Origin: Alphaproteobacteria bacterium
GTDB taxonomy: Bacteria; Pseudomonadota; Alphaproteobacteria; Rhizobiales; Xanthobacteraceae
Length of the DNA: 64,000 bases
Direction: 5' to 3'
Assembly (NCBI GenBank): GCA_005884685.1
Contig: VBAH01000072.1
Span: forward strand, 172,755-236,754
Shown: positions 52,707 to 62,519 of the stretch, in pieces
How the letters are laid out: each line of letters starts with the position of its first letter
Numbering within the stretch: position 1 is the stretch's first letter
Position numbers and translations under genes: made by a program
The notes under the pieces: model-generated
Databases searched by the model: none
What the model was told of the DNA's origin: nothing
What the model saw: only the letters and a program-made list of their open reading frames with translations

Positions 52707-53525
52707 ATGCAACTTTCTGCCGAACAGCTCCGCCAGTTCGACGAGCTTGGCTATCTGTTTTTCCCGAACTGCTTCTCCGACGACGAGATCGCGCTGATGC
52801 GCACCGAGGGCGACGCGATCCTCAAGCTCGATCGCCCGGAAGTGTGGCGCGAGAAGTCGGGCGCGCCGCGCACCGCATTCGCCGCGCACAAGTTCAACGA
52901 GGTGTTTCGCCTGCTCGCGCATCACCCGCGCCTCGTCGCGCCGCTGGAGCAATTGTTCGGCGAGCAGCTTTACGTCCACCAGTTCAAGCTCAACGCCAAG
53001 GCGGCCTTCGAGGGCGATGTCTGGCAGTGGCACCAGGACTACGGGACCTGGGCGCGCGACGACGGCATGCCGGAAGCGCGCGCGATGAACATCGCGGTGT
53101 TCCTCGATGAGGTCTATCCGTTCAACGGCGCGCTGATGCTGGTGCCGCGCAGCCACAAGGGCGGCACGCTTGCGGCCGGGCACGACCTCTCGACCACGTC
53201 CTATCCGCTCTGGACGCTCGATCAGGACACGGTCACCCGGCTCTGCCGCGAAGCCGAGCGCGACGGCGAGCCCGGCATCGTGGCGCCGACCGGCAAGCCC
53301 GGCTCGGTGCTGATGTTCCATGGCAACCTGGTGCACGCCTCGGCGCCGAACATCACGCCCTATCCGCGCAAGATCGTGTACCTCACCCTGTGCGCGGTCT
53401 CGAACCACATCACAAAATTCAACCGGCCGGAGTTCATCGCGCACCGCGACTTCACGCCGATCCAGCAGGTCTCCGACGACGCGCTGGTCGAGCATGCGCG
53501 CGCGCGGCGTGTCGCGGCGGAATAA
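52707..53525 (+). CDS. Phytanoyl-CoA dioxygenase family protein
   Basis: A 272-residue Fe(II)/2-oxoglutarate-dependent oxygenase. The facial triad is His and Asp in VWQWHQDYGTW (about residues 110-112) and His in LMFHGNLVHASAPN (near 212); the 2-oxoglutarate-binding Arg lies in the following ITPYPRKIVYL segment. Substrates of the family range from phytanoyl-CoA to small natural products, so hydroxylation of an unknown substrate is all that can be said. GGAGA precedes the ATG. A GST and GNAT pair follows downstream. Confidence 0.9.
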   Translation: MQLSAEQLRQFDELGYLFFPNCFSDDEIALMRTEGDAILKLDRPEVWREKSGAPRTAFAAHKFNEVFRLLAHHPRLVAPLEQLFGEQLYVHQFKLNAKAAFEGDVWQWHQDYGTWARDDGMPEARAMNIAVFLDEVYPFNGALMLVPRSHKGGTLAAGHDLSTTSYPLWTLDQDTVTRLCREAERDGEPGIVAPTGKPGSVLMFHGNLVHASAPNITPYPRKIVYLTLCAVSNHITKFNRPEFIAHRDFTPIQQVSDDALVEHARARRVAAE

Positions 53526-53605
53526 ACGTTTCGTGCCGGCGGGCGTGAAGCGCCTGGAATCTGTCCAGCCTCGCGTTTGCGGCATATGATTCACTTTCGT
53601 TGAGT

Positions 53606-53635
53606 GGCCGCCGCGCCTGTAGTCTTGCGGCGGCC
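53606..53635. other. Perfect nine-base-stem hairpin before the GST gene
   Basis: GGCCGCCGC-gcctgtagtctt-GCGGCGGCC. It has no U-run, so is more likely a structured leader or processed 3' end of the upstream gene than an intrinsic terminator. Confidence 0.6.
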
Positions 53636-53679
53636 GTGCACGATCCCTTTATCCCGGCCCGGCACCGGGAGACGGACGC

Positions 53680-54309
53680 ATGTACACGCTCTATTCGATG
53701 CAGCGCTCGGGAAACTGCTACAAGGCGCGGCTCGCGCTGGCGCAGCTCGGCATTGCGTACGACATCGTCGACCTCGACCTCCTGAAGGGCGAGACGCGCA
53801 CGCCGGAGTTTCTCGCGATGAATCCGAGCGGCCGCGTGCCGGTGCTGGAAGTCGCGCCCGGACGCTATCTGTCGGAGTCAAACGCCATCCTCTGGTATAT
53901 CGCGGGCGGTACGCCGCTCGCGCCGGAGGACCGCATCGACCGCACCACGGCGCTGCAATGGATGTTCTTCGAGCAGAACAGCCTCGAGCCCTATCTCGGC
54001 GCGGCGTTCTTCTGGCTCACCGTGGTCAAGGGCGGGCGCGAATTGCAGATGCACGCGCTCGAGGACTGGATGGAGAAGGGCTACCAGGCGTTCGGCGTGA
54101 TGGAGAAGCACCTCGCCACGAACGATTTCTTCGCCGCCGGCCACTACACCATCGCCGACATCGCGCTCTATGGCTACACGCACCTTGCGCACGAGTGCGA
54201 TTTCGAGCTGGAAGCATTTCCGGCGATCCGCGCATGGCTCAACCGCATCGTCGACCAGCCGGGCCATGTGCCGATGGACTGGCATCCCGCCGCCGAGGCG
54301 GTGGAATGA
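53680..54309 (+). CDS. Glutathione S-transferase
   Basis: A 209-residue cytosolic GST. The N-terminal thioredoxin-like domain has YTLYSMQRSGNCYKARLALAQLG with a Ser/Cys at the usual catalytic region, and the cis-Pro GRVPVLEV with SESNAILWYIA (residues about 47-72) binding the glutathione gamma-glutamyl part. The C-terminal helical domain has FAAGHYTIADIALYGYTHLA with the N-capping box. The stop overlaps the start of the next gene by ATGA. It may detoxify electrophiles; the substrate is unknown. Confidence 0.92.
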   Translation: MYTLYSMQRSGNCYKARLALAQLGIAYDIVDLDLLKGETRTPEFLAMNPSGRVPVLEVAPGRYLSESNAILWYIAGGTPLAPEDRIDRTTALQWMFFEQNSLEPYLGAAFFWLTVVKGGRELQMHALEDWMEKGYQAFGVMEKHLATNDFFAAGHYTIADIALYGYTHLAHECDFELEAFPAIRAWLNRIVDQPGHVPMDWHPAAEAVE

Positions 54310-54890
54310 GCGATACCGGCGTTCCCGCCGGAAAGGTCGCGGCGGTGGTCACCTCGCTCGAGATGTTCGCACCACCCGCCTCGCGTCCGGCGCCGGAAGG
54401 CTTGCGGCTCTCGCTGCGGCAGGTCGAACAGCCCGCGCCCGGCTGGTTTCGCGCGCTCTATCGCAAAGTCGGCGAGAACTGGCTCTGGTACACGCGGCTC
54501 ATGATGTCCGATGCCGCGCTTTGTGCGATCATCCATGATCCGCGCGTGGAGGTGTACGTGCTGATGCGCGACGCCGAGGAAGCGGGCTTGCTGGAGCTCG
54601 ACTTCCGCATTCCCGGTGAATGCGAGGTCAGCTTCTTCGGCGTCACGCAGGAGCTCATCGGCGCCGGCGCGGCGCGCTGGCTGATGAACCACGCGCTGGC
54701 GCGCGCCTGGTCGCGACCGGTGCGGCGGGTGTGGGTGCACACCTGCACTTTCGATCATCCCGCTGCGCTCGCGTTCTATCTGCGCAGCGGCTTTCGCCCC
54801 TACGCCCGCGAGATCGAGATCGTGGACGATCCGCGGCTCACGGGCGTGCTCCCCCGCACCGCCGCGCCGCACATTCCGCTCATCGAATAG
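54306..54890 (+). CDS. GNAT-family N-acetyltransferase
   Basis: A 194-residue acetyl-CoA-dependent acetyltransferase. The GNAT A motif region is VSFFGVTQELIGAGAARWLMNHAL (residues about 105-128), with the Q/RxxGxG/A-type pyrophosphate loop reading QELIGAGAA, followed by the B motif HPAALAFYLRSGFRPY. The N-terminal half is longer than in minimal GNATs. Its start overlaps the GST stop, so the two are translationally coupled. The acceptor substrate is not known. Confidence 0.88.
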   Translation: MSDTGVPAGKVAAVVTSLEMFAPPASRPAPEGLRLSLRQVEQPAPGWFRALYRKVGENWLWYTRLMMSDAALCAIIHDPRVEVYVLMRDAEEAGLLELDFRIPGECEVSFFGVTQELIGAGAARWLMNHALARAWSRPVRRVWVHTCTFDHPAALAFYLRSGFRPYAREIEIVDDPRLTGVLPRTAAPHIPLIE

Positions 54891-54934
54891 CGATGTGTCC
54901 CGCACGCGATGCAGGAGCCGCAAGCGCAGGCCTG

Positions 54935-55100
54935 CTCCCTCTCCCTGAAAGGGGGAGGGTTGGGGTGGGGATCTGAAGTGGTGGGGGTCTGAAGTAGGAT
55001 GATCCCCACCCGACCGCCTGCGGCGCATAGCCGGCGCTTCGCGCCGGCGTTAGGAAACGGCGGCCGAAGGCCGCCTATGCTCCCCTTTTTCAAGGGGAGG
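54935..55100. repeat. Complex hairpin repeat, family E relative
   Basis: Made of CTCCCTCTCCC-tgaaa-GGGGGAGGG, a GTGGGGATC pair, CGCCGGCG-cgaa-GCGCCGGC, CGGCGGCCGAAGGCCGCC and CCCCTTTTTCAAGGGG. It fills the gap between the convergent GNAT and TctC-like genes. Confidence 0.7.
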
Positions 55101-55113
55101 TTAAGAGAAGCGG

Positions 55114-56073
55114 CTACTCGCTGCCCTTGATCCCGGCCTCCCTGATCACCTTCGCCCACTTGGCGGTGTCGGTGCGGATAATGCCGGCGAACACGTCGGG
55201 CGGGTCGGTCACCACATCGAGGCCGATCTTGCCGAAGCTCTCGCGCAGCTGCGGATGCTGCACGATCTCGGTTGCCTGGCGGTATAGCTTGGCGATGATC
55301 GGCGCCGGCGTTCCGGCCGGCGCGAGCAGCCCGAACCAGGAGGTCGCTTCGAAATCCGCCACGCCCGATTCGATCATCGTGGGCAGCTCGGGGATGGCGG
55401 TCGAGCGCGTGAGCGAGGTCACCGCGAGGCCGCGCAGCTTGCCCTCGCGCACGGTCGGCAGGATCGCGCCGGTATTCTGGAACGTCATGGTGACGCGACC
55501 GCCGATCACGTCGGTGAAGTTCGCGCCGCGGTAGGGCACGTGCACGATGTCGAGGCCGAGCTGGCTCTTGAACACTTCGCCCGCGATGTGCTGCGGCGTG
55601 CCGGCGCCGGGGCTCGCGTAGGAGAGCGTGCCGGGCTTGGCCCTGGCGAGTGCGATCAGCTCGGCGACGCTTTTCGCCGGCACGTCGTTGTTGACCGCGA
55701 GAATGCTCGGCATCACCAGCAGCCGCGCGACCGGGCTAAGATCGCGCAGCGGCTCGAAGGTCGGATTGGTTTGCAGCGACGGATTGATCGTGAGCGCGCC
55801 GTTCGCGCCCCAATACAAAGTGTAGCCGTCCGGCGCCGACTTCGCCACGCGCTCGCCGCCGACGCTGCCGCCCGCGCCCGGCAGGTTCTCGACCGTCACC
55901 GGCACGCTCCACGCTTCGCCCAGCTTCTGCGCGAACATGCGCGCGCTGATGTCGGTCGCGCTGCCCGGCGTGAAGCCGACCAGGATGCGGATGGTGCGAT
56001 CCGGATAGTTTTGCGCCTGCGCCGCGCCGGTGAGCAGCGAGAGCGCGATCAGCGCGGTGCGAATGAGGTGCAT
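55114..56073 (-). CDS. Bug/TctC-type tripartite tricarboxylate transporter binding protein (third of three)
   Basis: A 319-residue periplasmic solute-binding protein. It has a signal peptide (MHLIRTALIALSLLTGAAQAQNYPDR), then the family sequence TIRILVGFTPGSATDISARMFAQKL, VENLPGAGGSVGGERVAKSAPDGYTLYWG, and NPTFEPLRDLSPVARL, and ends in IIRTDTAKWAKVIREAGIK. Such proteins bind small carboxylates or other acids. It is the last of three same-strand homologues 7 and 5 bases apart. No TctA or TctB membrane gene lies in the window. Confidence 0.92.
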   Translation of the reverse strand: MHLIRTALIALSLLTGAAQAQNYPDRTIRILVGFTPGSATDISARMFAQKLGEAWSVPVTVENLPGAGGSVGGERVAKSAPDGYTLYWGANGALTINPSLQTNPTFEPLRDLSPVARLLVMPSILAVNNDVPAKSVAELIALARAKPGTLSYASPGAGTPQHIAGEVFKSQLGLDIVHVPYRGANFTDVIGGRVTMTFQNTGAILPTVREGKLRGLAVTSLTRSTAIPELPTMIESGVADFEATSWFGLLAPAGTPAPIIAKLYRQATEIVQHPQLRESFGKIGLDVVTDPPDVFAGIIRTDTAKWAKVIREAGIKGSE

Positions 56074-56080
56074 GATCGCC

Positions 56081-57040
56081 TCACTCCGCCTTGATCCCGG
56101 CCTCCTTGATGATCTTCGCCCAGTAGGGAATTTCCGTCTTGATCACCTTGGCAAACTCCGCGGAGGTGCCGCCGACCACATCGAGCCCGTTCGCCTCGAA
56201 GCGTTTGCGGACATCGGACATCGCGAGCACCGCCACGGTGTCCTGCTGAATTTTGTCGACGATCGCCTGGGGCGTGCCCGCGGGCGCGAGAAACCCGAAC
56301 CACGGCACGGCTTCGAAATCGGGGTAGCCCTTTTCGATCATCGTCGGCAGCTCGGGCGCCGCGACCGAGCGCTTGCGCGAGGACACCGCGAAGGCGCGCA
56401 GCTTCCCTTCCTTCACCAGCGGCGCGGCGTTGACCACATTGAGGAAGGCCATGTTGATACGGCCAGCCAGCAGGTCGGGCAGAATGGCGGTGGAGCCGCG
56501 ATAGGCAACCGGCACGATGTCGGTCTTGGTCATGTACTTGAACAGTTCGTTGGCGAGATGCTGCGACGAGCCGGTGCCGGTATGGCCATACGTCAGTTGC
56601 CCCGGCTTCGCCTTCGCGAGCGCGACGAGCTCGTCGATGCTGTTCACCGGGAGGTCCGGATGCACAACCAGCAGATTCGCGGCGATGAAGATCTGCGTGA
56701 TCGGGACGAAGTCTTTGACCGGATCGTAGGCGAGCTTGTCATAGAGGCTGACGCTCATGATCAGCGATGAGTTGCCGCCCATGAACAGCGTGTAGCCATC
56801 CGGCGCCGCCTCGGCGGCGCGGTCGGCCGCGATGTTGCCGCTTGCGCCCGAGATGTTCTCGACGATGACCCCCTTGCCCCAGAGCGTGGCGAGCTTGTCG
56901 GCGACGATGCGCGCACCGACATCCGGCGCCGTGCCGGCGGGAAAACCGACCAGAATGCGCACTGTCGTTTCGGGATAGTTGGTTTGGGCGAACGCGCCCG
57001 AGCTTAGCAACAACAGAGCCAGTCCCAGCATTGCGCGCAT
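56081..57040 (-). CDS. Bug/TctC-type tripartite tricarboxylate transporter binding protein (second of three)
   Basis: A 319-residue protein with a signal peptide MRAMLGLALLLLSSGAFAQ, then TTVRILVGFPAGTAPDVGARIVADKL, VENISGASGNIAADRAAEAAPDGYTLFMGG and PVKDFVPITQIF. The start is set by GGAG eight bases before ATG 57040; longer open sequence upstream is not family-like. It is separated by five bases from the gene before and seven from the gene after, so the three form one transcript. Its ligand is unknown. Confidence 0.92.
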   Translation of the reverse strand: MRAMLGLALLLLSSGAFAQTNYPETTVRILVGFPAGTAPDVGARIVADKLATLWGKGVIVENISGASGNIAADRAAEAAPDGYTLFMGGNSSLIMSVSLYDKLAYDPVKDFVPITQIFIAANLLVVHPDLPVNSIDELVALAKAKPGQLTYGHTGTGSSQHLANELFKYMTKTDIVPVAYRGSTAILPDLLAGRINMAFLNVVNAAPLVKEGKLRAFAVSSRKRSVAAPELPTMIEKGYPDFEAVPWFGFLAPAGTPQAIVDKIQQDTVAVLAMSDVRKRFEANGLDVVGGTSAEFAKVIKTEIPYWAKIIKEAGIKAE

Positions 57041-57045
57041 CGTTG

Positions 57046-58014
57046 CTACTCCGGCTTGATGTTCGCCGCCTTGATGATCGGCCACCATTTCTCGATCTCG
57101 GCTTTCTGGTAGGCGCCAAGCGCCTGCGGCGTCTGCTGCTCGCGCGGCGGAATCTCGAGCCCGACATCGGCAAGCCGCTGGCGCACGGCCGGATCGGCGA
57201 GCGCATCCACCACGGCCGCGTTGAGCTTCGCAATGATGTCCTTGGGCGTGCCCTTCGGCACCCATAGCGCCGACCATAGCGAGATGTGGAAGCCGGGCAG
57301 CCCTGCTTCATCCGCGGTCGGAATGTCCGGCGCGACGGCGAGCCGCTTCGCATCCGTGATTGCGTAGGCCCTGATCTTGCCGGCCTGCACCTGCGTGAGT
57401 GCGTTCGACGCCTGGTCGACGATCATGTCGATCTGTCCGGCGACGAGGTCCTGCAGCGCCGGTCCGGTGCCGCGATAGGGCACGAAGTTGAGCGGCACCT
57501 TGATCAGGTTCTGGAAATACACGCCGGAGAAATGCGAGGCCGAGCCGACGCCGGCCGTGCCGGTCGCGATCTTGTCGGAATTCGCCTTGAGCCAGTCGAT
57601 CAGCTCGCGCAGGTTTTTCGCCGGTATCGCGTTCTTGGTCACCACCATCATCGGATTGCTGGCGATCAATGCGACCGGCTCGAAGTCGTTGAGCAGATCG
57701 TATTGCAGCGGATAGATCGCGCCGTTGACCACATGCGTGCCGGTGTGGCCGAGGCTGAGCGTATAGCCGTCCGGCGCGGCGCGCACCGCGCGCCCGACGC
57801 CGATCGAGCCGCCGGCGCCGGTGACATTTTCGATGATCACCGATTGTCCGAGCGAGACGCGCATGCGCTCGCTGATGGCGCGCGCGATCGCGTCGGTCGG
57901 CCCGCCGGCCGAGAACGGCACCACGATGGTGATCGGCCGCGACGGATACGGTTGTGCCTGCGCGGCGCCTACGAGCGTCAGCGCCGCAAGGCCCGCGAAG
58001 ATCACTCGCTTCAT
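57046..58014 (-). CDS. Bug/TctC-type tripartite tricarboxylate transporter binding protein (first of three)
   Basis: A 322-residue protein with a signal peptide MKRVIFAGLAALTLVGAAQAQPYPSRP, then ITIVVPFSAGGPTDAIARAISERM, VENVTGAGGSIGVGRAVRAAPDGYTLSLGH and LLNDFEPVALI, and an EKWWPIIKAANIKPE end. It is the promoter-proximal gene of the three. The three proteins are clearly homologous but diverged, which suggests different ligands rather than recent copies. Confidence 0.92.
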   Translation of the reverse strand: MKRVIFAGLAALTLVGAAQAQPYPSRPITIVVPFSAGGPTDAIARAISERMRVSLGQSVIIENVTGAGGSIGVGRAVRAAPDGYTLSLGHTGTHVVNGAIYPLQYDLLNDFEPVALIASNPMMVVTKNAIPAKNLRELIDWLKANSDKIATGTAGVGSASHFSGVYFQNLIKVPLNFVPYRGTGPALQDLVAGQIDMIVDQASNALTQVQAGKIRAYAITDAKRLAVAPDIPTADEAGLPGFHISLWSALWVPKGTPKDIIAKLNAAVVDALADPAVRQRLADVGLEIPPREQQTPQALGAYQKAEIEKWWPIIKAANIKPE

Positions 58015-58195
58015 GTCCCCTCCGTCTCGGTTTTTCTTTTAGTGTGGCCCAAGCGCGCGGCGGCCGCCATCGTTAACCACCCGTTAACCATATTTCACGG
58101 GTTTGCCTTTATTTTCCAACAGCTTCGCCATTGTTCGCAGCCATATCGATGCTGGGACAAGGCACGGTGGAAGGTTGGATGCTGAAAGAGCGACC

Positions 58196-58366
58196 ATGTT
58201 GCGACGACCGACCACATTTGGCTTCGCGGTGCCGCCGCGCGACGAGCGCGCGCCGGACCATGCCAACAGCCTGCCCGCGCTGATCGCCACGCTTTCGCTT
58301 GGCCTTTCGATCGCCATCGTGCTGGCCGCCATGACGGTCACCGCCCGCGCCGCGCATCTTTTCTGA
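58196..58366 (+). CDS. Small single-pass membrane protein, function unknown
   Basis: A 56-residue protein, MLRRPTTFGFAVPPRDERAPDHANSLPALIATLSLGLSIAIVLAAMTVTARAAHLF, one helix at about residues 28-47. The ATG start has AAAGAG upstream; a TTG further up would extend it with sequence of no clear character. N-in with a cytoplasmic Arg-rich head is likely. The assignment as a real gene is moderate. Confidence 0.5.
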   Translation: MLRRPTTFGFAVPPRDERAPDHANSLPALIATLSLGLSIAIVLAAMTVTARAAHLF

Positions 58367-58411
58367 TAGTTTCGCGTTGGGGACCGGATCACCCCCGCGA
58401 AGGATGCGCCG

Positions 58412-59533
58412 ATGAAATCGCTGTGGCTCGCCGCACTGGCGGCGATGGTTGCGCTTCCCGCTTCGGCGCAAACATTTCCCTCGAGCGCCGGCCCGCTCAC
58501 CGTCGAGACGATCGCGCGCGGCCTCGATCATCCCTGGGGCCTCGCGTTCCTGCCCGACGGAAAAATGCTGGTCACCGAGCGCTCCGGCCGCCTGCGCGTG
58601 GTGACGCGCGACGGCGCGCTGGCGCCGCCGGTCTCGGGCGTGCCGCCGGTGCGTGCCTCCGGGCAAGGCGGACTGCACGACGTCGCGCTTGACCGCGACT
58701 TCGCGTCCAACCGGACGATCTATCTCTGCTACGCCGAGCCCGCCGCGGGCGGCGGCCGCACCGCGATGGCGCGCGGCCGCCTCACCGACGGCGAAGCGCC
58801 GCAGCTTGCCCACGTGAAAGTGATCTTCCGCCAGGAAGGCCCGCTGTCGGGCGGCAATCACTATGGCTGCCGCATCGTGCAGGGGCGCGACGGCAATCTG
58901 TGGCTCACCATGGGGGATCACTTCACCCATCGCGACGAAGCGCAGAACCTCGCCAACCATTTGGGCAAGATCGTGCGGGTGACGCCGGACGGCGATGTGC
59001 CCAAAGACAATCCCTTCGTCGGCCGGAGCGACGCGAAGCCGGAAATCTGGAGCTACGGCCACCGCAACTCCCAAGGTGCCGCGCTGCATCCGCAGACCGG
59101 CAGACTGTGGGAGCACGAGCATGGCCCGAAGGGCGGTGACGAGGTCAACATTCCGCTCGCCGGCAAGAACTACGGCTGGCCGGTGATCGGCTACGGCATC
59201 AACTACGACGGCACGAAGGCCCACGAGTCGAGCGCGAAACCCGGCATGGAGCAACCGATCAAATACTGGGTGCCGTCGATCGCGCCGTCCGGCATGGCGT
59301 TCTACACTGCCGATCTCTTCCCCGCGTGGAAGGGCAACCTGTTCGTCGGCGCGCTCGCCGGGCAGATGCTGGTGCGGCTCGAGCTCGACGGCGAGAAGGT
59401 CACCCGGGAAGAGCGGCTGCTGAGCGAACTGCGCGAGCGCATCCGCGACGTGCGCCAGGGCCCCGACGGCGCGATCTGGCTGCTCACCGACAGCGGGAAC
59501 GGGCGCCTGCTGCGTGTGACGCCGGCCAAATGA
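58412..59533 (+). CDS. PQQ-dependent sugar dehydrogenase (YliI/aldose dehydrogenase-like)
   Basis: A 373-residue periplasmic six-bladed propeller enzyme. The signal peptide is MKSLWLAALAAMVALPASAQT. Family motifs are ARGLDHPWGLAFLPDGKMLVTERSGRLRVV (about residues 33-62), GGLHDVALDRDFASNRTIYLCYAEP, NHYGCRIVQGRDGNLWLTMGDH, EIWSYGHRNSQGAALHPQTGRLWEHEHGPKGGDEVN and NYGWPVIGYGINYDG, which supply the PQQ- and calcium-binding residues. It probably oxidises aldose sugars to lactones, passing electrons to the respiratory chain. The ATG has AGGA upstream. Confidence 0.94.
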   Translation: MKSLWLAALAAMVALPASAQTFPSSAGPLTVETIARGLDHPWGLAFLPDGKMLVTERSGRLRVVTRDGALAPPVSGVPPVRASGQGGLHDVALDRDFASNRTIYLCYAEPAAGGGRTAMARGRLTDGEAPQLAHVKVIFRQEGPLSGGNHYGCRIVQGRDGNLWLTMGDHFTHRDEAQNLANHLGKIVRVTPDGDVPKDNPFVGRSDAKPEIWSYGHRNSQGAALHPQTGRLWEHEHGPKGGDEVNIPLAGKNYGWPVIGYGINYDGTKAHESSAKPGMEQPIKYWVPSIAPSGMAFYTADLFPAWKGNLFVGALAGQMLVRLELDGEKVTREERLLSELRERIRDVRQGPDGAIWLLTDSGNGRLLRVTPAK

Positions 59534-59662
59534 TCAGCAGAAGTGATGTGACAGCGCGGGCCTGACCCCTTAGAAGGGCGCCGTCCAGACATGAGGGGTT
59601 GTGTCGCGAGCCGCGCCTGCAAGGGCGCGGCTGATCGCAGGCATGACCCCAGCGGGTTTGTC

Positions 59663-61543
<1,881 letters not shown>

Positions 61544-61545
61544 GC

Positions 61546-61600
61546 CTTGTCCCGCACGCGATGCAGCGTGAAACGTTGCATCGCAGGGTCCCAGCATTGC
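61546..61600. repeat. Short repeat, family F
   Basis: TTGTCCCGCACGCGATGCAGCG...CGTTGCATCGCAGGGTCCC. The first 19 bases match 54896-54916, and the two halves GCGATGCAGCGTG and AACGTTGCATCGC form an inverted repeat. Confidence 0.6.
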
Positions 61601-61660
61601 GTTCGCGTGTCGAGCATCCGCCGCACGGCTGATAGGCAGAAAGAAAGAGGAGATTCAGCG

Positions 61661-62509
61661 ATGGCACAATGGCCCGACCCTATTAACGCGTTGGACGATC
61701 TATTCAAGCTGCTCAGGCAAACGCCGCCCGACGAAGACCAGATTCATCTTTATCGCGGTCATCGCAATTCGAGTTGGAAGCTCGAGCCATCCCTTTTTCG
61801 CTATCAGGAATACCGTCAAGCCGAACGAGAGATTTTGCGCGATGTGATCGCGCTTCAGCCGAACGAGTTCCGCGACGATACAACGACCTTCGAACGACTC
61901 GTTCGATTGCAGCATTACGGTGCCCCGACGCGCCTCTTTGACTTAAGCTACAATCCGCTCGTCGGACTTTTCTTTGCATGCCGTCCTCCCACGAAGGAAG
62001 GAGAAGCCGAGAGCGAGGGTGAGTTTTTCCAGTTTACTTTGAAGAAAGCCGACGTGAAATACTTCGATAGCGACACGATCAGCTGCGTATCGAACCTTGC
62101 GAGCTTAAGGTACGACGAAAAGCAGAAGCTAATGAGCTTCAGAGATAATGGCGAACTAAACAGCAGGGATGAGGGAAGACGGCTCCTTTTTTTCATTCAA
62201 GCGGAGAAGCCGTTTTTCGAGCCACGCATTGTGTTAGAGCACCTGAAAAGTATTTTTGCCGTTCACCCCAAGTTGAGCAATCAACGCATCGTCGCACAAC
62301 AAGGAGCGTTTTTAATCTTTGGAGAAACAACAGAGCTTGATCGCGAACGCGCGCTCGGCATCAATGTTCTGACAGCAAAGATTCCCGCCTCAATGAAAAA
62401 GTGCCTCCGCAGGGAATTAGACCGCATCAGCATCAACCTGCGCTCAATGTATCCTGAGATCGAGAAGGCGTCGGAATATGTAAAGAGCAAGCTCCTCCCA
62501 CCAAGCTGA
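61661..62509 (+). CDS. FRG-domain protein
   Basis: A 282-residue cytoplasmic protein. The FRG domain is IHLYRGHRNSSWKLEPSLFR (residues about 28-47), RLVRLQHYGAPTRLFDLSYNPLVGLFFAC (about 80-108) and QRIVAQQGAFLIFGE. The start is supported by AGAGGAGA before the ATG. The gene is strikingly less G+C-rich than its neighbours, with many AAG, GAA and TTT codons, which suggests recent horizontal acquisition. FRG proteins are found in mobile and defence-associated contexts; an ADP-ribose or NAD link has been proposed for related folds, but no activity is assigned here. No adjacent partner gene is seen. Confidence 0.88.
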   Translation: MAQWPDPINALDDLFKLLRQTPPDEDQIHLYRGHRNSSWKLEPSLFRYQEYRQAEREILRDVIALQPNEFRDDTTTFERLVRLQHYGAPTRLFDLSYNPLVGLFFACRPPTKEGEAESEGEFFQFTLKKADVKYFDSDTISCVSNLASLRYDEKQKLMSFRDNGELNSRDEGRRLLFFIQAEKPFFEPRIVLEHLKSIFAVHPKLSNQRIVAQQGAFLIFGETTELDRERALGINVLTAKIPASMKKCLRRELDRISINLRSMYPEIEKASEYVKSKLLPPS

Positions 62510-62519
62510 AATAACGTCC

